A stretch of 56,180 nt of DNA from the NCBI RefSeq assembly GCF_024385525.1, contig NZ_JANFLU010000009.1:1-56180 (forward strand), in the 5' to 3' direction. Position 1 is the stretch's first letter. The number at the start of each line of letters is the position of its first letter. The notes under the pieces are model-generated. The model saw only the letters and a list, made by a program, of their open reading frames with translations, had not been told where the DNA came from and made no database searches. Positions 40,208 to 48,134 of this stretch are shown here, one piece after another. The translations under genes and the position numbers were made by a program. This DNA is from Arthrobacter sp. zg-Y238 (GTDB lineage: Bacteria; Actinomycetota; Actinomycetes; Actinomycetales; Micrococcaceae).

Positions 40208-40555
40208 TCAGTGCAGGAGCTCCTGCCAGCCCGGAGGCACCCGGCCGGCCGGTCCGGGAACGGACTGGCTATTCGGGTGGTGGGCCGGCGGGGCCAGCTC
40301 CGGTCCGGCGAAGACGGAGGAATCCGCGTAGTTCCAGAACCAGTCCTCACCGGGTTCGAAGCTCCGGATGACGGGATGCCCGGTCTGCTGTTGGTGAAGG
40401 GTGGCGTGCTGCCCGGGGGAGCTGTCGCAGCAGCCGATGTGCCCGCATTCGGCACATCGGCGCAGGTGGTACCACCACCCCTCCAGTTGGGCGCATTCCA
40501 CGCAGCCCGGGCCGCTGGGCGGAACCGAAACGTTGATACCGGGGATCGGGTCCAT
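40208..40555 (-). CDS. UBP-type zinc finger protein
   Basis: 115 residues. The ZnF-UBP pattern is clear: GCVECAQLEGWWYHLRRCAECGHIGCCDSSPGQHATLHQQQTGHPVIRSFEPGEDWFWNYAD, with Cys/His ligands spaced as in eukaryotic ubiquitin-specific proteases. Small actinobacterial proteins carry this domain alone, and their partner is unknown. GGAGG precedes the ATG. No ubiquitin-like gene is adjacent. Confidence 0.9.
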   Translation of the reverse strand: MDPIPGINVSVPPSGPGCVECAQLEGWWYHLRRCAECGHIGCCDSSPGQHATLHQQQTGHPVIRSFEPGEDWFWNYADSSVFAGPELAPPAHHPNSQSVPGPAGRVPPGWQELLH

Positions 40556-40713
40556 GGGGGACCTCCTTCAGGTACGGGTGGATCGTCAGTACCGGCCGGC
40601 ACATTGTGCTGCCGTCCCCACCACGGTAGCTACCCGGCCGTCCCCGTCAACAGGTGCCGGAGCGCAACAGGTTCCGGGCGCAGCAGGTCCGCAGCAGGCC
40701 CCCGGCGTCCGGC

Positions 40714-42381
40714 CTAGGCCAGCCAGGCGGTGGTGTCGGGCGGCAGCAGGCCGCCGTCGAGCGGGCCGCTGCTGTGCAGTACCGACCCCGCCGGCAACCC
40801 GATGGATTCGGTGCCGAAGTTGGTGATGCTCTGCCACCCGCCGGGCCGCCGGAAGTGCAGCACGGCGGCCGGACTGTCCAGCCAGTCGAGTTCCTCCGGA
40901 CCCTGCTGCTTGCCGCGGAGCTCCAGTGCCCGGCGGTAGAACAGCAGGGTCGAGTCCCCGTCCTGTTCCTGGGCCGATACCGCAGCGGAGGCGAAGTGCT
41001 CCGGCTGGGGCAGATGGGCGGAGCCGGCGCCGAATCCGAAGGACGGGCCTTCCGCAGTCCAGGGCAGGGGCACCCGGCATCCGTCACGGCCCTTGTCCAC
41101 ACCCGGGTTGCGGTAGAACGTGGGATCCTGCCGGTCAGCGTCCGGGATGTCCGCCACTTCATGCAGGCCCAGTTCCTCCCCCTGATACAGGTAGGCCGAG
41201 CCGGGCAGTGCAAGCATCAGCAGGGTGGCGGCACGCGCCCGGCGCAGGCCCAGCTCCCGGTCCAGTGCCGGTTCGGTGCCGCCCGAGAAGACCCAGGCTT
41301 TCCCGTCCTGTCCCTTCGAGCTGCCCGCCGGAGCGGGCGGCAGGCCGTAACGCGTGGCGTGCCGGACGACGTCGTGGTTGGACAGCACCCAGGTGGAGGA
41401 GGCCCCGGTGGCCGCGGCCTGGTCCAGGTTGGCGGTGATGATCTCCCGGAACCGGGCCGCGTCGAAGTCCGCCTGCAGCAGGTCGAAGTTGAACGCCTGG
41501 CCCAGGCCTTCGGGGCTGGCATACCGCCCGCGGCGCGAGGCATGCACCCAGGCCTCGGCCACCGCCGTGCGCGGAGGATCGTACTCGTTGAACAGCTTCC
41601 GCCACTCGGCATAGATTTCGTGGACCTCGTCGCGGTCCCAGAACGGATGGCCGCCGTCCAGGCCCTCACCTTCCGCCGCCAGCTCGGCACTGGTTGCCAG
41701 GGGCTCAGCGAGGTCCTTGGCGAGTGCATGGGCCACGTCGATCCGGAACCCGTCCACGCCGCGGTCGGACCAGAAGCGCAGGGTGGTAAGGAACTCCGCG
41801 CGCACCTCGGGGTTCTCCCAGTTGAAATCGGGCTGTTCCGAGGCGAACAGGTGCAGGTACCACTGCCCGTCCGGCACCTGCTCCCAGGCGCTGCCGCCGA
41901 AAACGGACTGCCAGTCCGACGGCGGCAGGCTTCCGCCGGGTCCTGTTCCGTCGCGGAAGATATACCGGTTGCGGGCGGGGGACCCCTTGGGAGACGCCAG
42001 CGCTTCCTGGAACCAGGCGTGGCGGTTGGAGGAGTGGTTCGGGACGATGTCCACGATCAGTTTGATGCCGGCGGAGTGCAGTGCCGCGGCCATGTCATCG
42101 AAGTCGGCCAGGCTGCCCAGCCGCGGATCGACGGCGCGGTAGTCGTCGACGTCGTACCCGCCGTCGGCGAGCGCCGAGGGGTAGAAGGGGCTCAGCCAGA
42201 CGGCGTCGACCCCCAGTTGCGCGAGGTACGGGACCTTGGCTGTGACGCCGGGCAGGTCACCGAGGCCGTCCGCATTCGAATCCGAGAAGCTGCGCGGATA
42301 GATCTGGTAGACGGCGGCCTGCCGCCACCAGTGCGGATCCTTCATCGGGTCGGCGGGGAATGGCTGCGCGGGAGCGGTCAA
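40714..42381 (-). CDS. Alpha-glucosidase (GH13)
   Basis: 555 residues. Family 13 TIM-barrel enzyme hydrolysing terminal alpha-glucosidic links in oligosaccharides. Visible regions: [19 protein letters not shown] at the N-terminus, [18 protein letters not shown] with the nucleophile Asp, VAEAW with the acid/base Glu, and SNHD with the third acid. The actinobacterial length and motifs fit GH13 subfamily 30/23-type alpha-glucosidases. The start is TTG at 42381 with AAGGACC about 6 bases upstream. No signal peptide, so cytoplasmic. No transporter lies adjacent. Confidence 0.94.
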   Translation of the reverse strand: MTAPAQPFPADPMKDPHWWRQAAVYQIYPRSFSDSNADGLGDLPGVTAKVPYLAQLGVDAVWLSPFYPSALADGGYDVDDYRAVDPRLGSLADFDDMAAALHSAGIKLIVDIVPNHSSNRHAWFQEALASPKGSPARNRYIFRDGTGPGGSLPPSDWQSVFGGSAWEQVPDGQWYLHLFASEQPDFNWENPEVRAEFLTTLRFWSDRGVDGFRIDVAHALAKDLAEPLATSAELAAEGEGLDGGHPFWDRDEVHEIYAEWRKLFNEYDPPRTAVAEAWVHASRRGRYASPEGLGQAFNFDLLQADFDAARFREIITANLDQAAATGASSTWVLSNHDVVRHATRYGLPPAPAGSSKGQDGKAWVFSGGTEPALDRELGLRRARAATLLMLALPGSAYLYQGEELGLHEVADIPDADRQDPTFYRNPGVDKGRDGCRVPLPWTAEGPSFGFGAGSAHLPQPEHFASAAVSAQEQDGDSTLLFYRRALELRGKQQGPEELDWLDSPAAVLHFRRPGGWQSITNFGTESIGLPAGSVLHSSGPLDGGLLPPDTTAWLA

Positions 42382-42452
42382 GGCGGTCCTTCGGGTGGGA
42401 GGTGTTTCTACGTTGTCTGGACTCTACCAACGCGTGTGGCGCACCTAACGTC

Positions 42453-43700
42453 TCAGGGAGCGGCGGCCCGGCGTTCGAGCACCTCCCGTTCGCGGCGGTT
42501 CCCGGCCAGCCCTGCGGCAACGGAAAACTCGGCCCGTGCCTCCTCTGTCCGGCCGAGCCTTGCCAGCAGCTCGGCCCGCACACTCGGCAACAGGTGGGAT
42601 CCGTGCAGGGCTCCTTCGGCCACCAGCCGGTCCACGATGGCCAGGGCGGCTTCCGGCCCGGTGGCCATGGACACTGCCACCGCCCGGTTGAGGTCAACCA
42701 CCGGCCCGGGGGAGAGCCGCCCCAGTGCTTCGTAGAGCAGGACGATCCGGGGCCAGTCCGTGAGCTCGGCACGTGCGGCCGTGGCGTGGCACTGCGCAAT
42801 GGCTGCCTGCAGGGCATAGCTGCCCCGTGGGCGGCCGAGTTCCCTGGACAGTTCGTCGGCACGGGCAAGACCCGCGACGCCGCGTTGGATCTGCGCCCGG
42901 TCCCAGCGGGTACGGTCCTGGTCCGCCAGCAGGACGGGTGCGCCGCCGGGACCGCTGCGGGCGGCGAAGCGGGAACCGGAGAACTCCATCAGGGCCACCA
43001 GCGCGTGCGCTTCCGGTACCCGGGGGACCAGCCCGGTGAGGATCCGGCCGATCCGCAGCGCCTCGTTCGCCAGTTCCGGCCGGGTCCAGTTTTCCCCTGT
43101 GGTGGCCGCATACCCCTCGGTGAACATCAGGTAGATGACATGCAGGACACCGCGCAGCCGCGGCGTCCACTCATTGGGCTCGGGCGGTTCAAAGGGGACC
43201 CGCGCCGCCGCCAGTGTTTTCTTGGCCCGGACAATGCGCTGCTGCACAGTGGCGGCCGGGACCAGGAACAGCCGGGCGATCTCTGCGGTGCTCAGCGAAC
43301 CGACCACCCGCAGGGTCAACGCAATCTGGGCCTCCGTGGAGAGCACCGGATGGCAGGCCGTGAAGAGGAGCCGAAGCACATCGTCGGGCAGCGGGTCCCA
43401 TTCCGGGGCTGCCTCGTCCTGCGCCCGGCGTGCCAGCATCTCGTAGCGGTCCTGAAGCCGCTCGGCGCGCCGCCACCTGTCGATGGCCCGGCGTTTGGCC
43501 ACCGCGCTGATCCAGGCACCGGGATTACGGGGAATACCCGTTCCGCTCCATGACACCAGGGCTTCGGCGACGGCGTCCTGCGCAGCATCCTCGGCCAGTC
43601 CGACGTCGCCGGTCACCCGGGCGAGGGCGGCCACAATCCGGGCGCCTTCGATACGCCACAGCGCGTCAAGGCGTCCCCGGACCGCTGCCGCGGAATTCAC
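42453..43700 (-). CDS. ECF-type sigma factor with long C-terminal TPR-like extension (ECF42-like)
   Basis: 415 residues. Sigma region 2 (about 5-75) includes [28 protein letters not shown]; region 4 (about 110-165) includes [35 protein letters not shown]. The remaining 240 residues ([18 protein letters not shown]..., then repeated helical pairs) match the DUF6596/TPR-like extension of the ECF42 group, whose genes sit beside DGPF/YciI genes, as here. There is no anti-sigma gene; the extension is thought to take that role. The GTG at 43700 is 2 bases from the yciI stop, so it is cotranscribed. An ECF42-like promoter lies upstream of yciI. Confidence 0.93.
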   Translation of the reverse strand: MNSAAAVRGRLDALWRIEGARIVAALARVTGDVGLAEDAAQDAVAEALVSWSGTGIPRNPGAWISAVAKRRAIDRWRRAERLQDRYEMLARRAQDEAAPEWDPLPDDVLRLLFTACHPVLSTEAQIALTLRVVGSLSTAEIARLFLVPAATVQQRIVRAKKTLAAARVPFEPPEPNEWTPRLRGVLHVIYLMFTEGYAATTGENWTRPELANEALRIGRILTGLVPRVPEAHALVALMEFSGSRFAARSGPGGAPVLLADQDRTRWDRAQIQRGVAGLARADELSRELGRPRGSYALQAAIAQCHATAARAELTDWPRIVLLYEALGRLSPGPVVDLNRAVAVSMATGPEAALAIVDRLVAEGALHGSHLLPSVRAELLARLGRTEEARAEFSVAAGLAGNRREREVLERRAAAP

Positions 43701-43702
43701 GG

Positions 43703-44146
43703 CTACTTGTTCTCCGCCTTCAGGCTCTCCTCTTCCTGACGCCACAGTTCTTCCTTCCGGATGTATTCGTTGTCCGCAAAATCGGCGAAATCGGAAGCTT
43801 CGTTCACGCGGCGGACCTCGAGTTTGGACCCTGGGCCGAGCGGTGCACGGCTGGCCCACTCTGCTGCCTCCTCGCGGGACCCCACCTGCACAATCCAGAA
43901 CCCGTTGAAGAGCTCGTGGGTTTCACCGTAGGGGCCGTCGGTGACCAATGGCGGATCCTCCGCGAAGTCGACCACCAGCCCGCTGCCCTCGGAGACGTCT
44001 GCCAGGCCTTCGCCGCCGATCATCACTCCGGCATTGATCATCGACTCGTTGTAGGCGCCCATCTGGTTGATGATCTGCTCAAACGGGATGTCCTTGGATG
44101 CCTGTACGGCCTCGTCCGTGGCCCGCATGATGAACATGTACTTCAT
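43703..44146 (-). CDS. YciI/DGPF-domain protein
   Basis: 147 residues. YCII-family fold: MKYMFIMRATDEAV at the start, then LVTDGPYGETHELFNGFWIVQVGSREEAAEWASRAPL, where DGPY replaces the usual DGPF. The C-terminal 25 residues are acidic and helical. Biochemical function is unknown for this group. It precedes the sigma gene by 2 bases. AGGGAGAG lies 5 bases before the ATG, and a probable ECF42-type promoter lies about 60 bases upstream. Confidence 0.93.
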   Translation of the reverse strand: MKYMFIMRATDEAVQASKDIPFEQIINQMGAYNESMINAGVMIGGEGLADVSEGSGLVVDFAEDPPLVTDGPYGETHELFNGFWIVQVGSREEAAEWASRAPLGPGSKLEVRRVNEASDFADFADNEYIRKEELWRQEEESLKAENK

Positions 44147-44202
44147 GGCACTCTCCCTGCTGCTTGTTCCGTAGAAGGTGCTGATGCGCCTCCTACTATG
44201 AC

Positions 44203-44229
44203 GTCGAACGAGCAGGATGGATATCGACA
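44203..44229 (-). promoter_or_regulatory. ECF42-like promoter of the yciI-sigma operon
   Basis: On the minus strand TGTCGA (44229-44224), a 17-base spacer, then CGAC (44206-44203). Published ECF42 targets use TGTCGA at -35 with a CGA-containing -10, so the operon is probably autoregulated. Spacing and position (about 57 bases before the ATG) fit. Confidence 0.75.
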
Positions 44230-44269
44230 GCCCGGAAAATCTTTTCTCTCTCCGGGGCCGTAGCAGGCA

Positions 44270-44324
44270 CTGCTGACAGCAGATCCGCCGAGGGCAGATA
44301 CCCCTTCTCCTGCCGTCCGGGCAG
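44270..44324. promoter_or_regulatory. Two palindromes in the clpP upstream region
   Basis: CTGCTG-A-CAGCAG at 44270-44282 is a perfect 13-bp dyad. CCTGCC-GTCC-GGCAGG at 44309-44324 is a second dyad. GGCAGA also occurs at 44293-44298. They lie within 70 bases of the clpP start and are good candidates for binding by the XRE regulator encoded after the clpP pair. Confidence 0.55.
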
Positions 44325-44339
44325 GCGCAGCGTGGGGGC

Positions 44340-44969
44340 ATGAATGAAACCGAAAAAGCCCCGCTGTTTACCGAAAGAATCCGCCAAGAGTTTTTCGAGC
44401 GCCGAGTCCTCGTCCTGGACGGGCCGCTGGATGACGACAATGGAACCCTGCTGGCCACGCAGCTGATTGCCCTGGCGGCTGAGGACCCGAAATCAGATAT
44501 AGCACTCTGGATCCATTCCCCTGGTGGATCCGTCCCCGCAATGCTGGCGATCCGCGACGTCATGCGGGCAATCCCCAACGACGTATCCACCCTCGCTTTC
44601 GGAATAGCCTGCAGCGCCGGGCAGTTCCTGCTGTCGGCCGGCACACGCGGCAAGCGCCGGGCGCTGCGACACTCCCGCGTGCTGATGCATCAGGGGTCGG
44701 CGGGACTCGCCGGTACTGCGGCCGACGTCGAGCTCCAGGCGGACGATCTGCGCTACACGCGGGACACCGTGCTGCGCCTGATCGCGGAGGACACCGGCCA
44801 GCCCGTCGAGCGGATCTTTGCCGATTCCCTGCGTGACCACTGGTATACCGCAGAGGAAGCCCTCGACTACGGCTTTATTGACGCCATCGCCGGGTCCCTG
44901 GCGGAGTTCAGGCCGGCGGGCCGGGTGACGGCCGGGTTTCGGAGCCTGGTCCGGGAGGGAGTCCGATGA
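44340..44969 (+). CDS. ATP-dependent Clp protease proteolytic subunit, catalytic
   Basis: 209 residues. ClpP serine peptidase; forms tetradecamers with a Clp ATPase. The triad is complete: Ser92 in GIACSAGQFLL (usual context AASMG), His117 in VLMHQGSAG, Asp166 in LRDHWYT. The oxyanion-loop SPGGSV is intact (about 60-65). The Cys next to the catalytic Ser and the MHQG instead of IHQP are divergent. The start ATG (44340) has only G5 nearby as ribosome binding site. Overlaps the next clpP by ATGA. A second, separate pair (clpP1P2 beside clpX) is expected elsewhere in such genomes. Confidence 0.93.
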   Translation: MNETEKAPLFTERIRQEFFERRVLVLDGPLDDDNGTLLATQLIALAAEDPKSDIALWIHSPGGSVPAMLAIRDVMRAIPNDVSTLAFGIACSAGQFLLSAGTRGKRRALRHSRVLMHQGSAGLAGTAADVELQADDLRYTRDTVLRLIAEDTGQPVERIFADSLRDHWYTAEEALDYGFIDAIAGSLAEFRPAGRVTAGFRSLVREGVR

Positions 44970-45553
44970 GCACGTACACCATCCCCAACGTCGTCGCCCA
45001 GCATCCCCGCGGCGAACGGATCATGGACATTTACTCCCACCTGCTCACGGAGCGGATTGTCTACGTCGGCACGGCCATTGACGCCGGCGTCGCCAATGCG
45101 CTGATAGCCCAGCTGCTTTTCCTGCAGTCGGACAACCCGGAAGCCGATATCGAGCTCTACATCAACTGCGAGGGCGGAGATCCCAGCGCCATGCTGGCCA
45201 TCTACGACACCATCCGCTTCATCCGCCCGTCCGTTGCCACCACGTGCGTGGGGCAGGCCGTGGCTGTGGGGGCCGTCCTCCTGGCCGCCGGCGCCGAAGG
45301 CAAACGCGCCGCGCTGCCGCATGCGCGGATCATCCTGCACCAGCCCGCAGCGTCAGGTCGAGGCACCATTCCCGACCTGATCCTGCAGGCGGACGAGCTG
45401 GTGCGGGTGCGCTCCGACATGGAGGAGGTCCTCGCCCGCCACACCGGGCAGAGCCTGCAGACGCTCCGGACGGATACCGACCGGGACCGGTTGTTCACTG
45501 CCGAAGCGGCGCGCGAATACGGCCTGGTGGACCACGTAATCCAGCAGGGGTGA
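44966..45553 (+). CDS. ClpP paralogue with Ala at the catalytic Ser position (ClpR-like)
   Basis: 195 residues, full-length ClpP fold. The active-site segment reads GQAVAVGAVLLAAG; the canonical form is GQAASMGA, so residue 100 is Ala instead of the nucleophile Ser (codon GCT). His125 (ILHQP) and Asp174 (DRDRLFT) are kept. The oxyanion loop is also changed, CEGGDP for SPGGSV. By analogy with ClpR of cyanobacteria and plastids, it is probably a structural partner of the active subunit encoded just before, with which it overlaps by 4 bases. Proteolytic inactivity is inferred from the residue change. Confidence 0.9.
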   Translation: MSTYTIPNVVAQHPRGERIMDIYSHLLTERIVYVGTAIDAGVANALIAQLLFLQSDNPEADIELYINCEGGDPSAMLAIYDTIRFIRPSVATTCVGQAVAVGAVLLAAGAEGKRAALPHARIILHQPAASGRGTIPDLILQADELVRVRSDMEEVLARHTGQSLQTLRTDTDRDRLFTAEAAREYGLVDHVIQQG

Positions 45554-45570
45554 CTGGTCCTTGGGCTATG

Positions 45571-45594
45571 TCCCTGTACCTGTCCCTGTGCCTG
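45571..45594. repeat. 12-bp tandem repeat (2 copies)
   Basis: TCCCTGTACCTG (45571-45582) followed by TCCCTGTGCCTG (45583-45594), differing at one base, in the short gap between the convergent clpP and XRE genes. Confidence 0.8.
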
Positions 45595-45610
45595 TTTCAG
45601 GCCGCGACTC

Positions 45611-45940
45611 CTAGGCCGCGAGACGGAAGGCGTTTTGCGGAGCCGTGACGGGGGCGGCGTCGCCTGCGGTGATCAGGGACTCGGCCACCCCGAGGGTCAG
45701 GTCCAGCAGGGTGAGGCCCAGTGCCCCGGCGACGGCGGCCACCATCTCACTGGACGGTTCCTTGAGCCCGCGTTCAATTTCCGAGAGGTACTGCGGCGAA
45801 ATCCCCGACCGGGCAGCGAGCCCGCCGAGGGTCCAGCCGCGTTCGTGCCGCAGCCGGCGCAGGAGTTCTCCAAGCACCTGGCGCCACAAAGGGTCGGAGG
45901 CGGTTTCGGACGGGCCGTTGAAAGGAAGAATCTCGCTCAT
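45611..45940 (-). CDS. XRE-family regulator, ClgR/PopR-like, ending in Leu-Ala-Ala
   Basis: 109 residues. The helix-turn-helix (about 20-80) shows ELLRRLRHERGWTLGGLAARSGISPQYLSEIERGLKEPSSEMVAAVAGALG, close to ClgR/PopR proteins that activate clp genes in actinobacteria. The last residues are NAFRLAA. In Streptomyces PopR and ClgR the terminal Ala pair makes the protein a ClpP substrate, so this is a plausible feedback degron. TACCAT lies 5 bases before the ATG and AAGG touches the codon, so the transcript may be leaderless. It converges with the clpP pair, 57 bases apart. Confidence 0.85.
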   Translation of the reverse strand: MSEILPFNGPSETASDPLWRQVLGELLRRLRHERGWTLGGLAARSGISPQYLSEIERGLKEPSSEMVAAVAGALGLTLLDLTLGVAESLITAGDAAPVTAPQNAFRLAA

Positions 45941-46174
45941 CCTTGATGGTAAAACGCAGTGCGGCCCGGGGCCATGGGTCCGGGCCAGCGGCAGTTCTGC
46001 CCAGAGCGGAGGGCGGCAACTGGCGTTGCCCGCAACCTGAAGCGGGCGGGTCTTTCGTCCGGGCGGGCACAGTCCTACAGTGTGGAGCATGGCCGGGAAC
46101 AGCGTGCGGCTGCCCCACCGAGAGCCAGTCCAGGGGGCGGTCTTCCGTCCCGCCATTGCAAGGACGTGAGGACC

Positions 46175-47011
46175 ATGACGGAAACCCAAAGCGGTGTCGA
46201 AGCCGATCGGGAACTCAAAGCAAAACTCCGGGCGGTATGGGCGCTCGGGAACTATACCGCTGTGGCCACCGAAATCATTTCCGGTCTGGGTCCCGTGCTG
46301 GTGCAGGCCTGCAACATTACTGATCGAGACGAAGTGCTGGATGTCGCGGCCGGTACGGGAAACGCGGCCATTCCCGCCGCTGAGACCGGGGCCGACGTGA
46401 CCGCCTCGGATCTGACCCCGGAACTCCTGGAGTCCGGCAAGCGTCTGGCCGAAGCACGCGGGGCGCACCTCAGCTGGGTCGTGGCCGACGCCGAGGCTCT
46501 GCCATTCGCGGACGGGTCCTTTGACACGGTGATCTCCTGCGTGGGTGTGATGTTTGCCCCGCATCACCGGCAGACGGCAGCCGAACTGGTGCGGGTCTGC
46601 CGGCCCGGCGGTCGCATCGGCCTGATCAACTGGACGCCCGAAGGATTCATCGGACGGATGTTCGCCACCATGAAGCCGTACGCCCCGCCGCCGCCTCCCG
46701 GGGCGCAGCCGCCGCCGCTCTGGGGGAGTGTGGAGCATGTGCAGTCGCTGCTGGCCGGCCGGGTGCGGGAGTTCCGGGCTGAGCGCCGGACGGTGCGCGT
46801 TGACCGGTTTGCGACGCCGGAGGAGTTTCTCGCTTTCTTCAAGGCGAACTACGGGCCCACCATTGCGGTGTACAAGTCGATTGCTGGCAGCCCCGACCAG
46901 GCCGCAGCACTGGACGAGGAACTGATGGCTCTGGTTCGCCGATTCAGCGCCGGCACCGGCGGCACGGCCATGGACTGGGAGTATCTGCTGGTTACCGCGC
47001 ACCGCGCCTAG
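46175..47011 (+). CDS. SAM-dependent class I methyltransferase
   Basis: 278 residues. Rossmann methyltransferase of the UbiE/Methyltransf_11 class: motif I VLDVAAGTGNAAIPAAETG, motif II DLTPELLESGKRLAE, motif III DAEALPFADGSFDTVISCVGVMF, motif IV RVCRPGGRIGLINW. The substrate is unknown. The ATG follows AAGGACGTGAGGACC. The preceding 234 bases (45941-46174) are intergenic; TACAGT near 46075 is a possible -10. A repeat-rich non-coding kilobase follows. Confidence 0.9.
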   Translation: MTETQSGVEADRELKAKLRAVWALGNYTAVATEIISGLGPVLVQACNITDRDEVLDVAAGTGNAAIPAAETGADVTASDLTPELLESGKRLAEARGAHLSWVVADAEALPFADGSFDTVISCVGVMFAPHHRQTAAELVRVCRPGGRIGLINWTPEGFIGRMFATMKPYAPPPPPGAQPPPLWGSVEHVQSLLAGRVREFRAERRTVRVDRFATPEEFLAFFKANYGPTIAVYKSIAGSPDQAAALDEELMALVRRFSAGTGGTAMDWEYLLVTAHRA

Positions 47012-47088
47012 GGGAGTGGGCCTGTAGCCCTCTCCAGTGCTGCCGCCGATCCCGGGACGTGGAGCCGTAGGGACTGTTGCCGTGCGTT

Positions 47089-47390
47089 GCCGTGCACAGC
47101 TTCCCAGCAAATGGTGCAGCTGTGACTAGTGGGGTCACATTGGCGCCCATACGTCACAGAGCCTGGGACCCTGTACCGGACTGGGCCATCGCCGTGCACA
47201 GCCTCCCAGCAAATGGTGCAGCTGTGACTAGTGGGGTCACATTAGCGCCCATGCGTCACAGAGCCTGGGACCCTGTGCCCGGACTGGGCCATCGCCGTGC
47301 ACAGCCTCCCACCAAATGGTGCAGCTGTGACTGATGGGGTCACATTGGCGCCCATACGTCACAGAGCCTGGGACGCTGTGCCCGGACCGG
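47089..47390. repeat. Three tandem 102/103-bp direct repeats
   Basis: Units begin at 47089, 47191 and 47294 with GCCGTGCACAGC and are nearly identical. Each contains TGTGAC and GTCACA about 7 bases apart, then a second GTCACAGAGCCTGGGAC. The third unit starts one base late relative to a 102-bp period because of an inserted C, so a common reading frame is not kept. No spacer sequence separates the units, so this is not a CRISPR array. Confidence 0.92.
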
Positions 47391-47429
47391 AGGCAGCAGA
47401 CGTCCCGGGGGACCCCCTTCTAAACGTTA

Positions 47430-47912
47430 GTTGACATAATGTGGATTATCGGCGTTATAACCGGGGTGCTGGAAGTGGCGGAAACCACAGATATTCCCGA
47501 ACCTTCCATCCGGCCCCGATTACCCGCTAATCCCCCGTTTTTGGCGCTTTTTCCCGGATTTTACCGACCCCCGGCCTTTTCTGCACAGGCTCCGGTTCCG
47601 GGACGCTGTTCTGCGCCGAAGAAGGCCGCCTCGGCTGAGTCCCCAAAAACGGCCGACCTGGTCGCACGGTTTCCGGCCTCCCGGCAACGGATCCACCTCT
47701 TCGCGATCAGTTGACATAACGTCCCCCGGTAACCTGCCGGGGGCTGTCTGCGCTGCTTTACATAACCGCCCGCCGGCTCCTGCCCTGCCCGGCAAACCGC
47801 CGGACCTGGTCGGACAGTTTTCGCCTCCGCCACCCGCGCGCAGAGCACCTCGGCGGGTTGACATAATGCCTCCGCCGGCTGGGTCGGCCGGGACCTCCGG
47901 GTTGACATAACC
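47430..47912. repeat. Dispersed GTTGACATAA motif (4 copies plus a variant)
   Basis: GTTGACATAA followed by TG, CG, TG or CC at 47430, 47710, 47857 and 47901, with a variant TTTACATAACC at 47757. A second motif, GACCTGGTCG followed by an AC.GTTT stretch, occurs at 47655 and 47803. The TTGACA at 47431 followed after 18-19 bases by TTATAA/TATAAC looks like a strong promoter; the other copies lack a -10. Confidence 0.75.
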
Positions 47913-48134
47913 GGCCCCGGACCCGGCCGCGCCCCCTGCCCCGCCGCCGGACCCGGCCCGGGCCGTTACCGGTGCGAAAGCGGGAATACAAACTTCCGAC
48001 GGGACGTTGATCACTTTCCTGCCGTATTTCGTCATCCGTGGTCCGCCACGCCTGTACGGTTTGGTGCAGCGACTTTCGTTGCCCTATATGATCTACGCTT
48101 CACCCCCCCACAATCAGGAGATAAGCACAAGAAA

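Larger units (their letters stand above)
47012..48134. other. 1.1-kb non-coding, repeat-rich region
   Basis: No gene with convincing codon use. Open frames here are either within the 102-bp repeats and change frame between copies, or antisense to repeat motifs. It holds the tandem array at 47089-47390, a promoter-like TTGACA...TATAAC (47431-47461) and several GTTGACATAA motifs up to 47912, a CCCCCGG/CCGGGGG hairpin at 47723-47743, and near its end TATGAT (48087-48092), a likely -10 box for the DUF4193 gene. Confidence 0.7.

Noticed and set aside
40654-42735. 693-codon plus-strand frame opposite the alpha-glucosidase gene
   Set aside because: Shadow frame; GH13 motifs are on the minus strand, and no ribosome binding site or domain is seen for this one.
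47077-47334. Plus-strand frame across the 102-bp repeats (repetitive 34-residue units)
   Set aside because: The third unit is shifted by one base and leaves the frame, so the repeat is not maintained as protein.
47089-47390. Possible CRISPR array
   Set aside because: Units are directly adjacent, about 102 bp, with no unique spacers and no cas genes in the window.
47520-48035. 171-codon minus-strand frame in the repeat region
   Set aside because: Gly/Arg/Ala-rich, spans the GTTGACATAA motifs, has no ribosome binding site or domain; probably a GC-driven open frame. Conservation in a relative would change this view.
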